From positions 25,277,411-25,341,410 of the forward strand of contig NC_067203.1 in the NCBI RefSeq assembly GCF_026262505.1: a stretch of DNA of 64,000 bases. The letters run 5' to 3'. The notes under the pieces were generated by a model. The model had not been told where the DNA came from, searched no databases, and was given only the letters and a program-made list of their open reading frames with translations. This DNA comes from Trichomonas vaginalis G3. Its lineage: Eukaryota > Parabasalia > Trichomonadida > Trichomonadidae. Shown here piece after piece: positions 22,256 through 34,961 of this stretch. The position numbers were made by a program, and so were the translations under genes. Numbering within the stretch: the stretch's first letter is position 1; every line of letters begins with the position of its first letter.

Positions 22256-22852
22256 AGTTCATAAAGTATTTATTTATAAAATATTAATTTATACAAAGTC
22301 ATATTTACAATCAACGTCAATTTGACGTGATTATAATTTTTATCAAAATTTTAAATTAACGTTTTGAGCCTTTCCTCACGTTGTGAAACTAATAATATTA
22401 GTAATATTATACATACATAGGATTCATAATTGGTTAATAATTAAAATGAATTCAAATATCAACAAAACATTAAGAACTGACATCTAAGTATAGCGTTTGG
22501 TTTTCTGATAACTAAAGTAACACTTAGTTTTAAAAGATTACTTCAATTTTTGTCTCTTATATTGTTATAGAATCTATTCATCATGGAGCTTGCCGTCATT
22601 GTGAAAGCACAATTTGATAGTCACCAATGATGGCATGAAATTTTGATCACAATCTACTAATAATTTAATAATATTATAAACTTATATAATATGGATGGTA
22701 ATATATCCTATCCAAAACTGATCTGGAGTCAACCCCGGTTGTTTGAAATTGAGTTTTCTTCAGATAAGAAAAAGAATATACTATTTTTACATAAATTTTA
22801 AAATTTATACAAACAACTATATAGCAATACAAATATGTGTAGCGAGTATAAA

Positions 22853-23967
22853 TTATTGCATGAGTGTATTTTGTAAATGTTTTGAATTCGTTTATTAAAC
22901 AAATAAATCTTTTCAACGATACGACGAATTGGTCACGAAAGACGGTCATGGACAATATTGTTGTACCGCATGCTTTTGATTCCCAGAACCTTGCAGGGTG
23001 ATTTTGGTTCGTTGATAAATTTAATCCTTCTTGCATTAGCTGGTTTTTTATTCATCAACATATGGTAATTTACTCTTGCAACTACTTGGCATGACTGTTT
23101 CATAACCAGGTCTCTGCAGTTTGTATCGTGTGGCATAATCTCAATTAAAGCTGAGTTTGGCCTTTGTTTTCTGGATTCTTCATCCAAATGACATGGTAGC
23201 AAGGCCAGAAACCATGGAATCCTATCAATACCTGTGCAGGGAGCAATTAGTTCAATTTCTGTTCTCGAAGTATCTTAAATTTTGTTTTAATTCGACAGTT
23301 CTATGTCGGGCAGAACGTGTGCAAATTGTTTAGAGCAACTCTACAATCTTATCCAAGTTCTTTACATCTCTTTTTCGCGCCACCGTCTTTTTGATAATAA
23401 ACAATTGGTTTTGTAAGAGTTTTCTATGTGGAACTATGTTTATATTTTATTACGCATCTTCTCTGAAGCCAGGAGCTGTGGACATGTTTAAATTGTATTT
23501 GAACAAAATTGAATTAATTTCATTATTTCTGTAAGATCTGGATTTGCTTCAGGTGTTCCTCACACCACCAATAATTGCCGCCGTATTTGAAGAAGTATGG
23601 GCTTGTACCTTATTTCGCAGAACGATTGGCTCATATCTTGAGATCCTCAAATTTGCCAAAGTTGAATCTCCAAAATCCGTCGGATCTGACGAAAAGTCTG
23701 CGGGTATCTCTTTGCTATGCAAAATTGATGTCTGACATTGATAAATGAATAATATGGTATGAAAACAGAAATAAAATCATGTTGCCCACAATCATATAGA
23801 AGTTGTGAACATCCGTAATATAAATGATATGGTTTCTTCTATGCCACCCTGTGCTTATCCATTTCTAGGTATTTCATCGAAGGTAATATTTGGTTTACAA
23901 TTGGCTTTTTGCAAATATCTGTCCGTAACTTTATCGCATGGACGGAGGCTCTAGAGCCAGGAAATCT
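22853..23967 (-). pseudogene. GT61-like glycosyltransferase, 3' part, heavily frameshifted (block 1)
   Basis: The C-terminal two thirds of the gene at 56682-58274, cut by the N gap. It contains the same segments (MLMNKKP, ESKACGT) in shifting frames. Indel density rises toward the gap, and here extra bases appear every 20-40 nt, as at the end of a sequencing read. Not expected to be a real second gene. Confidence 0.65.
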
Positions 23968-23992
23968 NNNNNNNNNNNNNNNNNNNNNNNNN
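23968..23992. other. Assembly gap, 25 Ns
   Basis: A run of 25 N. Homology to block 2 stops at CCAGGAA (23963), immediately before the gap, and the sequence after it is unrelated. The run marks a contig join of unknown true length. Confidence 0.99.
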
Positions 23993-25000
23993 TTGTAACA
24001 TTTGGCCTGGAAAATTTGAATATCTTGAGAAAATTTAAGGAATGTTCCTGCAAAACAGCTTCGTAATTCGATCATTCGCTTTGGATTCTTCTAAAATAAA
24101 CTTATGGCAATTTAATATTGGCCCGATATTCTTGAATATTCTGGTCCATATCAAGGGGATCCATTTTGATTACGTTTGCACAGTTTGGCTGCCAAAATTC
24201 GACAATTGTTGTCAAATCTTTGATATAAGTTTCTTCTGTATATATTAATTTCCTTTTCGATGTTCACTTCTTTCTTAGTCTTATTAGTGAGTTCTTCAGT
24301 AATATCGAATTTAAGGAGTAAATCTTTCGACTTGCGCTTTTCCGACCACTCTGGATGCGCTTTCATTCTCATCTACTTCTTTTTCTTCCAAACATAAGTG
24401 ATGGGTTTTGTATTGGAAGTCCAAGCTGTGTTAATAGTTTCCATTAATTCTCCAGTATTCATTTGTCAATTGTGGCTATATTGATTTAGCATAATAAGGT
24501 GGAATATTGAGGATTTTCTATAATTGGAGTGATTTTGATACTAAGGAAATCAGACTCAGATTTTATCGAGAAATGTAAGCATGTTGGGGACATCATTTAT
24601 ACAATATCAGGTCGCTTATCAAGTTACAATATCTGGATATTCGTCCAAAATATTTGCCAGTCATCGGTATTCTTTTGATAAATCGTTCGTGTGTCTTGAC
24701 AAAAAGAACCTTTCCTTCAGCATTATTAATGACAGAAAGCTGCTGAATGGTTTTTTCTTTAATAATATCCGCATCGCTAACAATTATTTGGAAGGCAGGG
24801 GTACGTGAAACAAACAAACTTCGACATTTTTTAATATTTTCAAAGAAAACCGCCTATAATTTTCAAACTTTGTAAAGCAAACAAAATTTTTCAATTAATT
24901 ATGTCACTTTTCAAATATTTTTATTGCTTTTTTTTTCATTCTCCCAATAAAAAGTGAACTAATAATGATAATTAAATTTCATCAATTTTTATCAAAAAAT
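23993..25000 (-). pseudogene. Decayed minus-strand gene fragment, unknown family
   Basis: Minus-strand coding-like stretches in shifting frames, notably at 24593-24817 (FVKTHERFIKRIPMTG) and 24151-24372 (LTNKTKKEVNIEKEINIYRR). No frame exceeds about 80 codons and the family is not recognised. The region is AT-rich and shows the same indel-heavy look as the sequence left of the gap. It could be one gene of over 300 codons read with errors. Confidence 0.35.
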
Positions 25001-27930
25001 GCGAAATCTAAATTATCCATCGTATTGGCAACTAAAATAGAATTGAATCCAGTAGCAGTTTAATATGAAATTCATTAAGAAAATCTCTGAATACTGGACT
25101 GTTCTCTGATATTATTTTTAAATGTGTCTTCTTCTGATCATCTGTTATGAACAAAATCGCAGTGTTCTTTTGACTACAGCATATCCATTGATGACGACTC
25201 GAAACGTTCATTTTTGAAGTTGTCATTATTTTTTTAATAAATACGACAACAATTTGAGATTAACTATTAATATCTACCTAAACAAAATAGCAAGAAGATT
25301 CTTCTATTATAGATATGCCATCAATCGTTAATAAATTGATTCACCCAATATGAATTAACTTGTTTCAAATAACGATCATTTCTGGTTCGAAGCTCATTTA
25401 GTGCATAGTAACCTTCGCAATTAATCATTGCCTGCTGGAATCGTTCATTTTTTGATAATTAAAATTAAAATGTTTCTAATCCTAGACTCATATACTTTTC
25501 AGATGATTCAATAATACTCACCATACATTCTAGACTTTTCATTAATGTATTCTCAGTTTCAAACACTCCTTATCTTTAAAAGTTCACAAACGAATTTGAA
25601 GCAGTGACTTTTAGAGACATGGATTCATTGATCATTATAGAAATAATGCCTTCAATTACATTAGATGCAATGAGATCATGAATGATTGAGCTTCTTTTTT
25701 AATAAATTCGCGTGAAAAACCTAATAATAGCGATCTTAGTAGATACCGATCCCATGTAAAGATGCTTGACAAATGATTCTACTCTGAATGAATCATAAAT
25801 AAAGAAAATAAATTAAATTTTGAAATTAATTTGGGTTAAATATTAAAGAGTATATAGAACAGCTTCATTATCTTTGCTGTGAATCTTAGCTTTAATGAAT
25901 ACAACAAAGAAATCGTATCAATAATTGATTTGACTCAATTGATTCAATTATATTGAAACAAGCAAGACTAAGAAGAGAATCAAGTTCATACACTCTCTAC
26001 TTTCGTCAAGTTCTTTAATGATATTGATCAGGGAAGCCTGTAAATTGCTAGAAGAATTGAATAATATTTTGAAAAGTGACATAAAAATTGACATGAATTT
26101 TTTCTTATCATTTCCATCTTTTGCAAAAAGTAATGAATCAATGCGATCAAAAAGAGTTCATTGAAGAAAAGATCAAAATTTTGTTATTTTTCTTCTGATT
26201 TTAACCAGGATAAGAACGATATTCATGTAAGGAGATCTGAATTGTTCTGGAACATTCAGAATTGTGCTGTTTAAATACATCTATTACGCCAAGTCTCTAA
26301 TATTTTGAATATATCTTTCTGAATTTGAGATTTTTGTAGAGAAAACAATATAATTTTTCAAATATTTGATCGCTAATAGTGTGTGAAGAATCTTATTCAT
26401 TCCTATTGAAATGTTGTCTAAATTTTTAATATTGTTTCCAAAAAGTTCGAATTTGTAGTACAGATTTTGATATTCTGGTGAATCATATGGAATTGTTGAA
26501 TAACTGATATGACATAACTTAATTTTGGAAGGAGCAAATCTGGTCATTGAAAGTAATTATCATCAATCGTATTTTATTTGAGTTTTGAAGATCTTCATTT
26601 TCAATAATTTGTGGATTATTTCTTCTAGTGATACCACTTGCAATGTATGGCATCCAGAAATGTAGCTGAAATCTCTTTAGATTTTGGCTGTAATATCAAA
26701 TTTTGTAGTCGAAAGTCATGCAAAAAAAAATATATATAAAATGTAAACTTCTAAATTTGCAAAATTAAATTAGCGTATTTCTTCTTGTTTATTGACAAAT
26801 CGAGAAAAACCTTAGTGACCCTATCGGTTATCAAATTGAAATAACGGTCAAAATCTGAAATTTTGAGAGAAAGATAAAACAATAGATTTCTTATTATCGT
26901 GATAATATGTTCTTATTAATATAGAATCAAAACTAAAATAAACAGTCTTCCATATTTCTGCCAGAATTTAAAATGTAATTCATCAATTTTAAAACGTATT
27001 TTTATATCATATAATATTATTTATTAGCACACAACTTTTTTTGGAAAAGAAATCTACATATGAAACAACTCTAATCGTATTTTGATTTTAATTTTTCAGC
27101 TATTCATATATTGTAACAACAAAATCATCATATCATATTAATTATCCTGCGTAAAAAGGAATCAAAGCTCCAAAACATTGTTATTAGTCCTAAAAAATAA
27201 TGACACAATAGTTTTTTACAGCTTCCTTCAATGACTTAAAGACAAGTTCAAATCAATGAAATCAATAAGAGCTTTTTTGAAGAAATAAGATCAAGAAAGT
27301 CTTGATTAATATAATAGAAGTTATTGAAGACAAGCACCACTATGTCAAAATGGCCTTCAGAAGATGGATAAATGAACTGCTAAACATTTTGAAATTTCAC
27401 TCTTATAAGAATATCTGCTCTTACATGCATGATTTACACCAGAATAAATATGTGACTAGAGTATTTCATTTTATCAAATAATGCTTAACTTACTTCAATG
27501 GAGATCATCAATGCTATACTTCAAAAGGTGCAGGATATATCAAATATTATTCTTTGAATCAAAATCACTTATATTATCACTCAGCTTATGGATCTTCATT
27601 AATAAATGCTTGATAAAGTAATGCCTTTCCATTATGTTCTCGCCTTTGTTAAAGTCCTTATATGCTTAATTTTTCATCACTAATTTGTTCCAGAATTTTC
27701 TTCATTCATTTAGTAGATGTACAAAAATTAACTAATCATTCTGGATTTGAACAAAAGAAGAATGCTTTGAGTACTACACGCTGGACAGAATTATATTATT
27801 TAGTTTGAAGATAATCTAACTATCGTTTATTGCCCAATATTACAGATGCTTACTTAATTTACAAATTGTTTTTATATTTTTTCGCTTCTATACATAAAAT
27901 ACACTAAATTGGAATATCAAAAGCGAAAAC
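25001..27930. other. Low-coding region with ARM-like gene remnants
   Basis: No intact gene. On the minus strand, 25.3-27.0 kb holds helical, Leu/Ile/Asn-rich fragments (ALNELRTRNDRYLKQVN near 25.4 kb, and an 87-codon frame at 26284-26547) that resemble the ARM-like family at 34962-37680. On the plus strand, 27.2-27.9 kb holds similar fragments (WINELLNILKFHSYKNI). Both may be decayed or badly read members of that family. Nothing else is seen. Confidence 0.3.
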
Positions 27931-27933
27931 AAA

Positions 27934-29837
27934 ATGACTGTGACAATTTTTCCAGGTTTTATTCTAAAATATAACAAACAAAATGAATCTGATTTTAGCA
28001 GAATAATTCATTAAACTATGCTTAAACATATCTACAAACTCTTTATAATATCGTTGTGAATTAGGCGCTCTAATCTTTCAGAACAAATTTGGATGAAACG
28101 AATTCCGATTTTTCCTCAAAAAAAATTATGTCAACAATTGTAGATGTTTGTTATCAACGAACAGAAGGTTACAACAACACTAGAACAAGTGTGCAAGTGT
28201 TTCCAAAACATTGCAGAAAAATACTCTAAAAGATCTAAATCTATTTTCTCTTGAATCAAATTTAAATGATGAAATTAATTCACAATTTCTTGGATATCTT
28301 TCAGCGACGATGCCAGCATTCCAAAGAAGACAGTTCTTGATGTGTTTCCTTGTTTTTAAAGTACAATCTTTGAAAATTGTTTACAAAGTGCGATGAATTC
28401 ATTAAGAGACAACGTTTCAATTGATAAGATTTTAAATCAATACGTTGCACTAACTAATTCTAACCAGCTAGACAGCTTTACGAACAAATTATTCTCGAAC
28501 TTATTTTAACTCCTCAGACAATCTTATTTGAAGCTCATTTTTTGAACCTTCCAACCAGATACATAGAAGATTTGTTTTCAATCAAAGCGAAAATGCAGTC
28601 TCTCATTCTTTAGTTATTTGCTTTTATTCTTTTCCAAATACATCTTAAGAAACAAGAGTCAGAACATTACTACGCTTCTTAAGCTACGATAAACTACATT
28701 CCACAGCTTTTGGACTTGAAAGAACAATTTACTTGATGCAGAAATGGACTCTTGCGCATATTTAGTCATACAAATGTCTAAAATAAGAAACTCCCAGCGC
28801 AATCAAATCACTTTTACAAGTAGATTTGACTCTTTATTCCAAAATTCTTTGACATTTAACGTTAGATACAAAAAAGGCCAAGAATTCAATGGAATATTCA
28901 AATATGCTCACTAAAAGCTTCAAAAGCAATATTCGTAGAAACGGTTTAATTCACAATTTCAGCAGTTCCAATGATCCAAGCGAAAATTCTTGGAAATCCA
29001 ACAAAGAAATACATCTGGATGTCAGGAAACGAGTCAAATCCTTTCTACGGAATACAGTTTGGACCACAAAATTACATTTAATAAGTATAAAATTACAGGA
29101 GTTGACGGCAACATGCCAAATACGTACGCCATACAAATATCAGATGATGGACATAACTGGAAGGACATTTTCAATGTCAGAAATGGAGAGTTCCATCGTT
29201 CATTGGCAAATGCAATGGGAGAAATGGCAGAAAACGTTAAACCAACGAAAGAGAAGCTGATTAAGAACATAGGACAAAAATTTTCATCAAAACATACTCA
29301 GATTAATCAACTACGAAAGAATGATTCCGGATCCAGCAAAATTTCATTGACATCTTTCGAATTATTCTTCAAGATAGTGAGCCAATACTTAGTAAACTTA
29401 TTGAGAATAATCCAGAAAGCATCAGTGTCCTTTCTTCTTCGTATTGTTTCGCTTCAATTTTGAATCATTTGAAAACAGACTTCTGGGCATCATTAAATAT
29501 CCAAATAGTATATAACAACTCAGATTGAATGATTTTTTGCCGTTGCAATTACAGGCTATTCTCTTCAAACTTACGATTTAGACAAAGATTGAATCATTTG
29601 AGAGAGTGGTCAATCCAAGGATCTCTTGATGGAGAGAAATGGGTAGAAATAGATCGAAGAGAACCATGTAATGACTTAAATGGTCCTTTGCTCTATAAAT
29701 ATTACCAATGCCAAGTTATTAGACCTTGTAGATACATTAAGATAGTTTCTGAAGGAGAGAATCACAATCAGAACTATATTCTAACTATTTCATCATTTGA
29801 AATCTTTGGTTTGCTTATTCCTGACATCAAATATTAA
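27934..29837 (+). pseudogene. F5/8 type C (double discoidin) protein gene, frameshifted
   Basis: A large T. vaginalis-type family. The N-terminal part (27.9-28.8 kb) is a degenerate BTB-like, Leu-rich region readable only in pieces. The first discoidin domain spans about 28.88-29.33 kb, with YGIQFGPQNYI, FNKYKITGVDGNMP, YAIQISDDGHNWKDIF and EFHRSLANAMGEMAENV. A linker follows, and a second discoidin domain spans 29.56-29.82 kb, with LREWSIQGSLDGEKW, NDLNGPLL and TISSFEIFGL. These domains usually bind carbohydrates or lipids. Several single-base shifts split the frame (for example near 29.00, 29.08, 29.25 and 29.56 kb). I cannot tell errors from true decay. Confidence 0.6.
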
Positions 29838-29935
29838 ATATTATTTTTTTTGTTAAGTAAAAATGTATCATTGTTATTATTCCTTCAATTATGATCATTT
29901 TATCAGCTCTATTTTAAAGAAAAAAGAAAATATAA

Positions 29936-30420
29936 TTACAAACAATAATATTTACAAAACATATAATTGTATATTATGAAAACAATTTCATTTCGATGGG
30001 TATAATGGGATACAATAAAGTAATCAAATGTCAAGTTGAATATTGAAAATGAAAATTTAAATTGGGACAACTGTTGAAGAATCGTAACATTTCTAGTTCG
30101 GTATGCTATAGGAAGCATGGAGTCTGGCAAACAGCTTGGAATAAATCGTTGTTTCGAAACTTTTTCTTGATTTGAAATTATTTCCTTAGTTTCAAACAGA
30201 ATTTTCGGTTTTATTATCACTAGATTTACTATTGCTATCTTTTTAATATCTTGAGGTATTGCAAAGAATGAAATTTGATTCGGTAAATATTCCATTGGAG
30301 TTTTCATTGAAGAATCATTGCCCATAATAATTCCGTAAACTATTAAAAACACACCGGCGATCAAAATTCCTATAGCAAGAATTAAAGAATCGGTGAATCA
30401 AGTAAATCTTCATCCAATAT
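29936..30420 (-). CDS. Hypothetical membrane protein, one TM segment
   Basis: A 142-codon minus-strand frame. Just inside its start is AGVFLIVYGIIMGND, extended upstream by in-frame LILAIGILI, giving one strong transmembrane helix. A mostly extracellular- or lumenal-type chain with few charges follows. An acidic lead (DEDLLDSP) is readable in another frame just upstream, so the true start may lie near 30410 with a one-base shift between. Family unknown. Confidence 0.35.
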
Positions 30421-31601
30421 TAAAATTAACTAAAGAAAAATCAAAAAATATAACATAATATGGAATGTTAATTAGAATGACTTCATTAAATTCCACCAAT
30501 CCGCTGGTTAATTTGAGATAACATTACATAAAGCTGAATGATTGTATGCATAAAAGCAGATATCAATTTGGCGTTTCATCTTTCAATTATATTTTTGATT
30601 TTCATTTTTTTTCTGCCAACAAATAGCAAAAATTACAATTTTCGCGTGACTTTTTTCCTCAATTTTTGAAAAAGTCAGCGCGAAAAATTTGATTCTTTTG
30701 ATCTTCAAAATTATTGGAATCGAATTTTACAAAAAATTTAGCAATTTATGGGCGTTTTCAGAAAAATGCCCATAAATTCACAATTCTGATTTCAAAGGTG
30801 AATCGCAAAAATTTTGGGGCGTACGATAAATTTATCGTCAAAAAATAAAAATCTATACACATGAAATATAATCTAAATTTTTTAATTTTTAACTCTCGAA
30901 AAAATAATCGTATGCTCCAAAATTTTCGATTAAAATTTGCATCAGAATTTATTATTTAATTTTCATCCAAACTCAAAAAGCCAGTTATTTGGTTATTATA
31001 ATACATTAAGAATCGGAATTCATTATATTTGCTTTTCCGAACAAATGACGATAAAATTATCCAAAAACTTCAGAGAGTTTGGACGAACTCCAATAATCAA
31101 TATACACATTTTGCCGAAGGTGCTATGCTTGCCGAAGGCAAGGCGTAACACCTGAGGCCCGAAATTATATATATCAAATTTGATATTTTGGCATAAAAGG
31201 AAATGTTATAAGTTTATGTCTTCACACTAGAGATCATCAAACTTTATTCATCTCAAAAGAATTTCACTTGTGGAAAAGTCAATTTTTTCTTCGACAAAAA
31301 CCTTCTTTGAGAACTTTGAAAAGATGTTAAATGCTTTATTTCACTGATTCAACATTAGAATTGTTTAGATGTATATTAACACTAATTTCACTAGAACATT
31401 CGTCTGTAATCAATAATCTCTTACTGATTCGCTAATTACAGCTGCGTGTGATTGTGTTGTGACAAATCGCTGATTGTTTATTATGAAGACAAAATCTGTT
31501 CATATATTTCAATAAAGAAGAGTTTTTACAATATTGAGATTTAATAATAAATATTCGTCACTTTTATAAATTTGCCAACAAATCACAAATTTGCTTTAAA
31601 T
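30421..31601. other. AT-rich intergenic region
   Basis: No gene is seen in 1.2 kb. It contains repeated AAAAATTT/AAATTTT patterns, a GC-rich hairpin (31119-31152, listed separately), and TCACTTTTATAAA at 31559, a good match to the parabasalid TCA-Y-W initiator upstream of the HMG-box gene. Confidence 0.5.
31119..31152. repeat. GC-rich imperfect hairpin with GAA loop
   Basis: GGTGCTATGCTTGCC, GAA loop, then GGCAAGGCGTAACACC. The arms pair with two G-T type mismatches and one bulge, in an otherwise ~25% GC region. It resembles the tip of a transposon terminus: the Polinton end in this window also has a GAA loop. Confidence 0.65.
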
Positions 31602-32119
31602 ATGCATGCCTATGGAATGTTCATAAAGAAAGATACCAAAAAATTTGAAAAGCACAACAAAACAATATTGAAAGCGATTGTTGACTCCGAAAAATTTCTA
31701 CCAAAAAATATTTTCATTTTTTCAAATGCCCAAGTCGCCTCTTATATGCTTCTTGCGAAGAAAGACGTCCAGGAGTTACAGCAGAAAATCCAGGATTAGC
31801 ATTTGGTGATTTTCAAAAAAATTAATCGAAAAATGGAAGAATTTATCTGCTGAAGAAAAAGAAAAATATATTAAGATGGCAGAACAGGAGAACGAGGAAG
31901 ATAAAAAATAGAATCAATAATATCGAAGATTTGTATCAATATTTTGAATCCATTCCAAAAAAGAATATCAAAGATTTAAAAGTTTCTACAGAAAGTGTAA
32001 TCCATCTCGTTAAACTCCGAAATATGGCAAATGAACTCTCAAAACACTTTTCCAAACTATCAACAGAACTAGATTCTACTCTAAGCAATATTGCTGATAA
32101 GCTTGTCGATAGAGAATAA
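31602..32119 (+). pseudogene. HMG-box protein gene with three one-base shifts
   Basis: It starts MHAYGMFIKKDTKKF at 31602. An HMG box follows: the SYMLLAK segment, then in the next frame ERRPGVTAENPGLAFGDF, then IEKWKNLSAEEKEKYIKMAE in a third frame. A coiled-coil tail (ESIPKKNIKDLKV to ADKLVDRE) ends at 32119. The shifts fall near 31757 (one base missing in GCGAAGAAAGACG), 31820 (7 A where 8 are needed) and 31905 (an A run). HMG-box proteins bend DNA in chromatin. All three shifts are in or beside A-rich runs, so sequence error is likely. Confidence 0.65.
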
Positions 32120-32306
32120 TTAATATCATTTTTCCTCAATTTCATATCAATTTTTTGCAAAAAGCATTTTTTTTCTATCCTCTCTTGACATTTAGCAATC
32201 TATTCACTTCACGAATAAATTTTATACCGAGGGAATTGTTCAATTCTTTGGTGGAAATATCCACTAATCATCGAAACGAAAAAAAATCTTCAGAATTAAA
32301 ATAGTT

Positions 32307-32522
32307 CTAAATAAATGACCAAATCAGTGCTAATATCAAATAGATTAAGGGTGCCCAGGCGAAGATAGATGAACTACTCAAAATTAACCTTAATCGTGTT
32401 GCAATGTGTGGAATGGAATCATCCAATATATTAACCTTAAAAGTGCTTTTGTGAGGGTGACTTATCGTCTCCAATGTACCCTTAAGAGTTGTAAAAATCT
32501 TGTCAAATTTCTCATTCTTCAT
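32307..32522 (-). CDS. Small tail-anchored membrane protein, 71 aa
   Basis: An intact 71-codon frame. The N-terminal half is soluble (MKNEKFDKIFTTLKGTLE), and residues ~53-71 (AWAPLIYLILALIWSF) form one C-terminal helix with only two residues after it, a tail-anchor layout. The start lies ten bases after the long A/T run at 32.53 kb. I do not recognise the family. It is codirectional with, and 50 bp downstream of, the ankyrin/coiled-coil gene. Confidence 0.55.
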   Translation of the reverse strand: MKNEKFDKIFTTLKGTLETISHPHKSTFKVNILDDSIPHIATRLRLILSSSSIFAWAPLIYLILALIWSFI

Positions 32523-32574
32523 TTAACTCTAAAAAAGTTCAATGATTTAATAATAATATATAATATTATTTAGT

Positions 32575-34314
32575 TTATTTGGCATCAGCCATCTCTAACG
32601 GGAGTTTACCAGCCTTATTCTTAATTGTTGCATCAGCAGCTGATCTAAGCAAGTATCTAGACGTATGAGGTGCATCATATTGAACAGCGTAATGGAGAGG
32701 TGTATTTCCGTTATCATCTACAGCATTAATATCGGCTCCCCACTGTAAAAGCTTCTGGCAAATCTTCTGAGAGTCAAAACCAGCAGCCAAATGTAATGGA
32801 GTGATTCCCCCTCTGAAAACAGTTGAAACCATGTCCGGCCACTTTCTAAGAACATCTCCAAGTTTTCTAACATCGTTTTCTTTACAAGCTTCCTGCATTT
32901 TGTTATGGGATTCTTCACGCTCGCGAATGATATCTGTTACTTTACGACCATCTTTATCTTTAATACTTATATCTGCTTTGATATCTGCAAGGAACTCAAT
33001 AACTTTCCTAGATTCCTTAGCAGCAGCAATATGGAAGGCTGTACGGCCAGTTCCATCTGTAATATTTGGATCGGCGCCGTTCTCGTGGAGGATTTTCATA
33101 ATTTCGAGATCATCCTCGAGAGCAGCAGTAGTAAATGGCGTAATTCTCATGTTACCACGTTCGTTAACAATTGATTTCTTCTTTTCGATGAACTTTTTGA
33201 CTTCATCAATGTTATGAAGCAAAATTGCATCGAAAATACTTGTAAATTTCGTTGGTAATGGCGTTGGCTTTGGTTTGTTGATTGGTTTGACAGGTACTGG
33301 ATGCTCTGGAATGGCAAGAGGAACAGATATATCTTCTTCTTGTTCTTCTAAGCCTTCCATCATATCCTCTTGTGTCTCTTCCTTCCTCTTTTGTTGTTTT
33401 TGTTGCTTTGGTTGTTCTTCTGTCTTTGTTTGCTCTTTGGCTTTCTTTTGTTTCTCAAATTTTGCTGCAGCTTGCCTTACTTCTTGGACTTCCTTCTGCT
33501 TCTGGGCCTCCTTCTCTTGGTTGAGCTGTTGTACGTAGCTATCGACTTGTGCTTTGAGAGGAGCAACTTCTTTATTCAATCTCTGCTCTAATTCAGTCCT
33601 TTCTTGCATGTACTGATGCTGGAGACTCATGTATTTGTCGTGTAAAATTCGCGTTGCTTGTGGTTTTCGCTTAATTTAACAAGTAAATCGTCGTATCTTT
33701 TTTCTTAAATCTTGAACTTTTTAAGAAGTTCGTCTTCTTCTTGCTGAATTGTGCTTTCTTCTCTTCAATCTGCTTATTACCGATAGCCTGAGCTTCGTTA
33801 ATCCTTTCTGGACCTTTAGCAATTTCTTCTTGTGAAGTTTTGAGGCTATCACGTAGTTCTTGGATCGATTTGGTGAATTGAGCACGTGCAAGTTCTAACT
33901 GGGCGTCATTGTAACGACGAAGGAGTTCAATAGGAGAAGGAGGTTGCGTAGCAACTGAAATCTGATTCAGGAATAGGTAATGGCTTGTTGCCAAATCTGG
34001 GCAAATTTCGATCTTAGATAAGCATTAGAAAGCTGATCTGCAGTGCACGTTTTGATTGGATCGAATAATTTTGTTGCATCTTTTATAAGAGCGTTAGATA
34101 AGTTTGCTAATATGAAATTTAGATTCTTTTCAGTGAATATTTCACCTGAATTCTTAATGCAACGAGAAATTAGTTCGATTGGGAGTTTATAAAAAATTGG
34201 TTGTTCAAGAAAACAAAAAATCATATCACTAACAGTCTGTTCAAGCTTAGTGGTATCTTGTCCTGCTTTGATGGCTTCAGCAATCTGTGTTAAATGTGTT
34301 TGAACAGAACTCAT
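32575..34314 (-). CDS. Coiled-coil and ankyrin-repeat protein (two frameshifts in sequence)
   Basis: Start MSSVQTHLTQIAEA at 34314. The N-terminal ~115 residues are helical. A long coiled coil follows (QLELARAQFTKSIQEL; then EVAPLKAQVDSYVQQL and a Lys/Gln/Glu-rich stretch at 33.35-33.5 kb). The C-terminal ~210 residues have at least four ankyrin repeats (TPFTTAALEDDLEIMKIL, RTAFHIAAAKESRKVIEFL, TPLHLAAGFDSQKICQKLL, TPLHYAVQYDAPHTSRYL). Three overlapping frames are needed, with shifts near 33.98 and 33.66 kb. The 351-codon part is clean. Probably one scaffold protein of about 575 residues; partners are unknown. Confidence 0.7.
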
Positions 34315-34961
34315 AACAAAATAAAAAGTGTCAGAAATAAATAAAACATAAAAACAGTAAAACATTTTACAAAAAGATATAGTTATTCGATGAACCGGTA
34401 AGAATTAGGCTTTAGCGTAAGAAAAGTTTATGAAATCTCACCATTGCCTCTTGATTTTTTAAATTGAACATTTCAAATCTAATGATCAACCAGTTTTACA
34501 TGCATGTTTAATAAGGAATTTATAAAATAAAGAGAAAGTTACATGTCACTTAACTTGAAATTCTTTATTCTCATTGAATAAATCAAATCAAGAAAGAATT
34601 CCAATCACTTGCATACGATTAAATCAAAAACACAAAAAGTCATCATTATTTTATCAGTGATAATGACCCATATCAAATTTGAATATTGGCCAGATATATT
34701 TTTCGACAACAGACTTTTAGCATTATTGAAATTAGATCATAAGACAGGAAAGTTCTATCATTAGACCGAATTTATTCTAAAATACAAGATAATCAAAGAT
34801 TGAATAAAATTTTAAAGCCTTAATATGTTTTTTAGTATATTTATACTATCTATTCCATTAAAAATACCTTAGACAGTGATTTGAACCAATGATTATAGAT
34901 AGATATGAGTTTCATCACTGAGATTCTGAAACTTGTAATTTTTTTTTCAAATTTTTTTGTA
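34315..34961. other. Intergenic between divergent genes
   Basis: AT-rich 0.65 kb between the minus-strand ankyrin/coiled-coil gene and the plus-strand ARM-like gene. No ORF of note. It holds both promoters. No clear TCA-Y-W initiator close to either ATG stands out. Confidence 0.45.
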
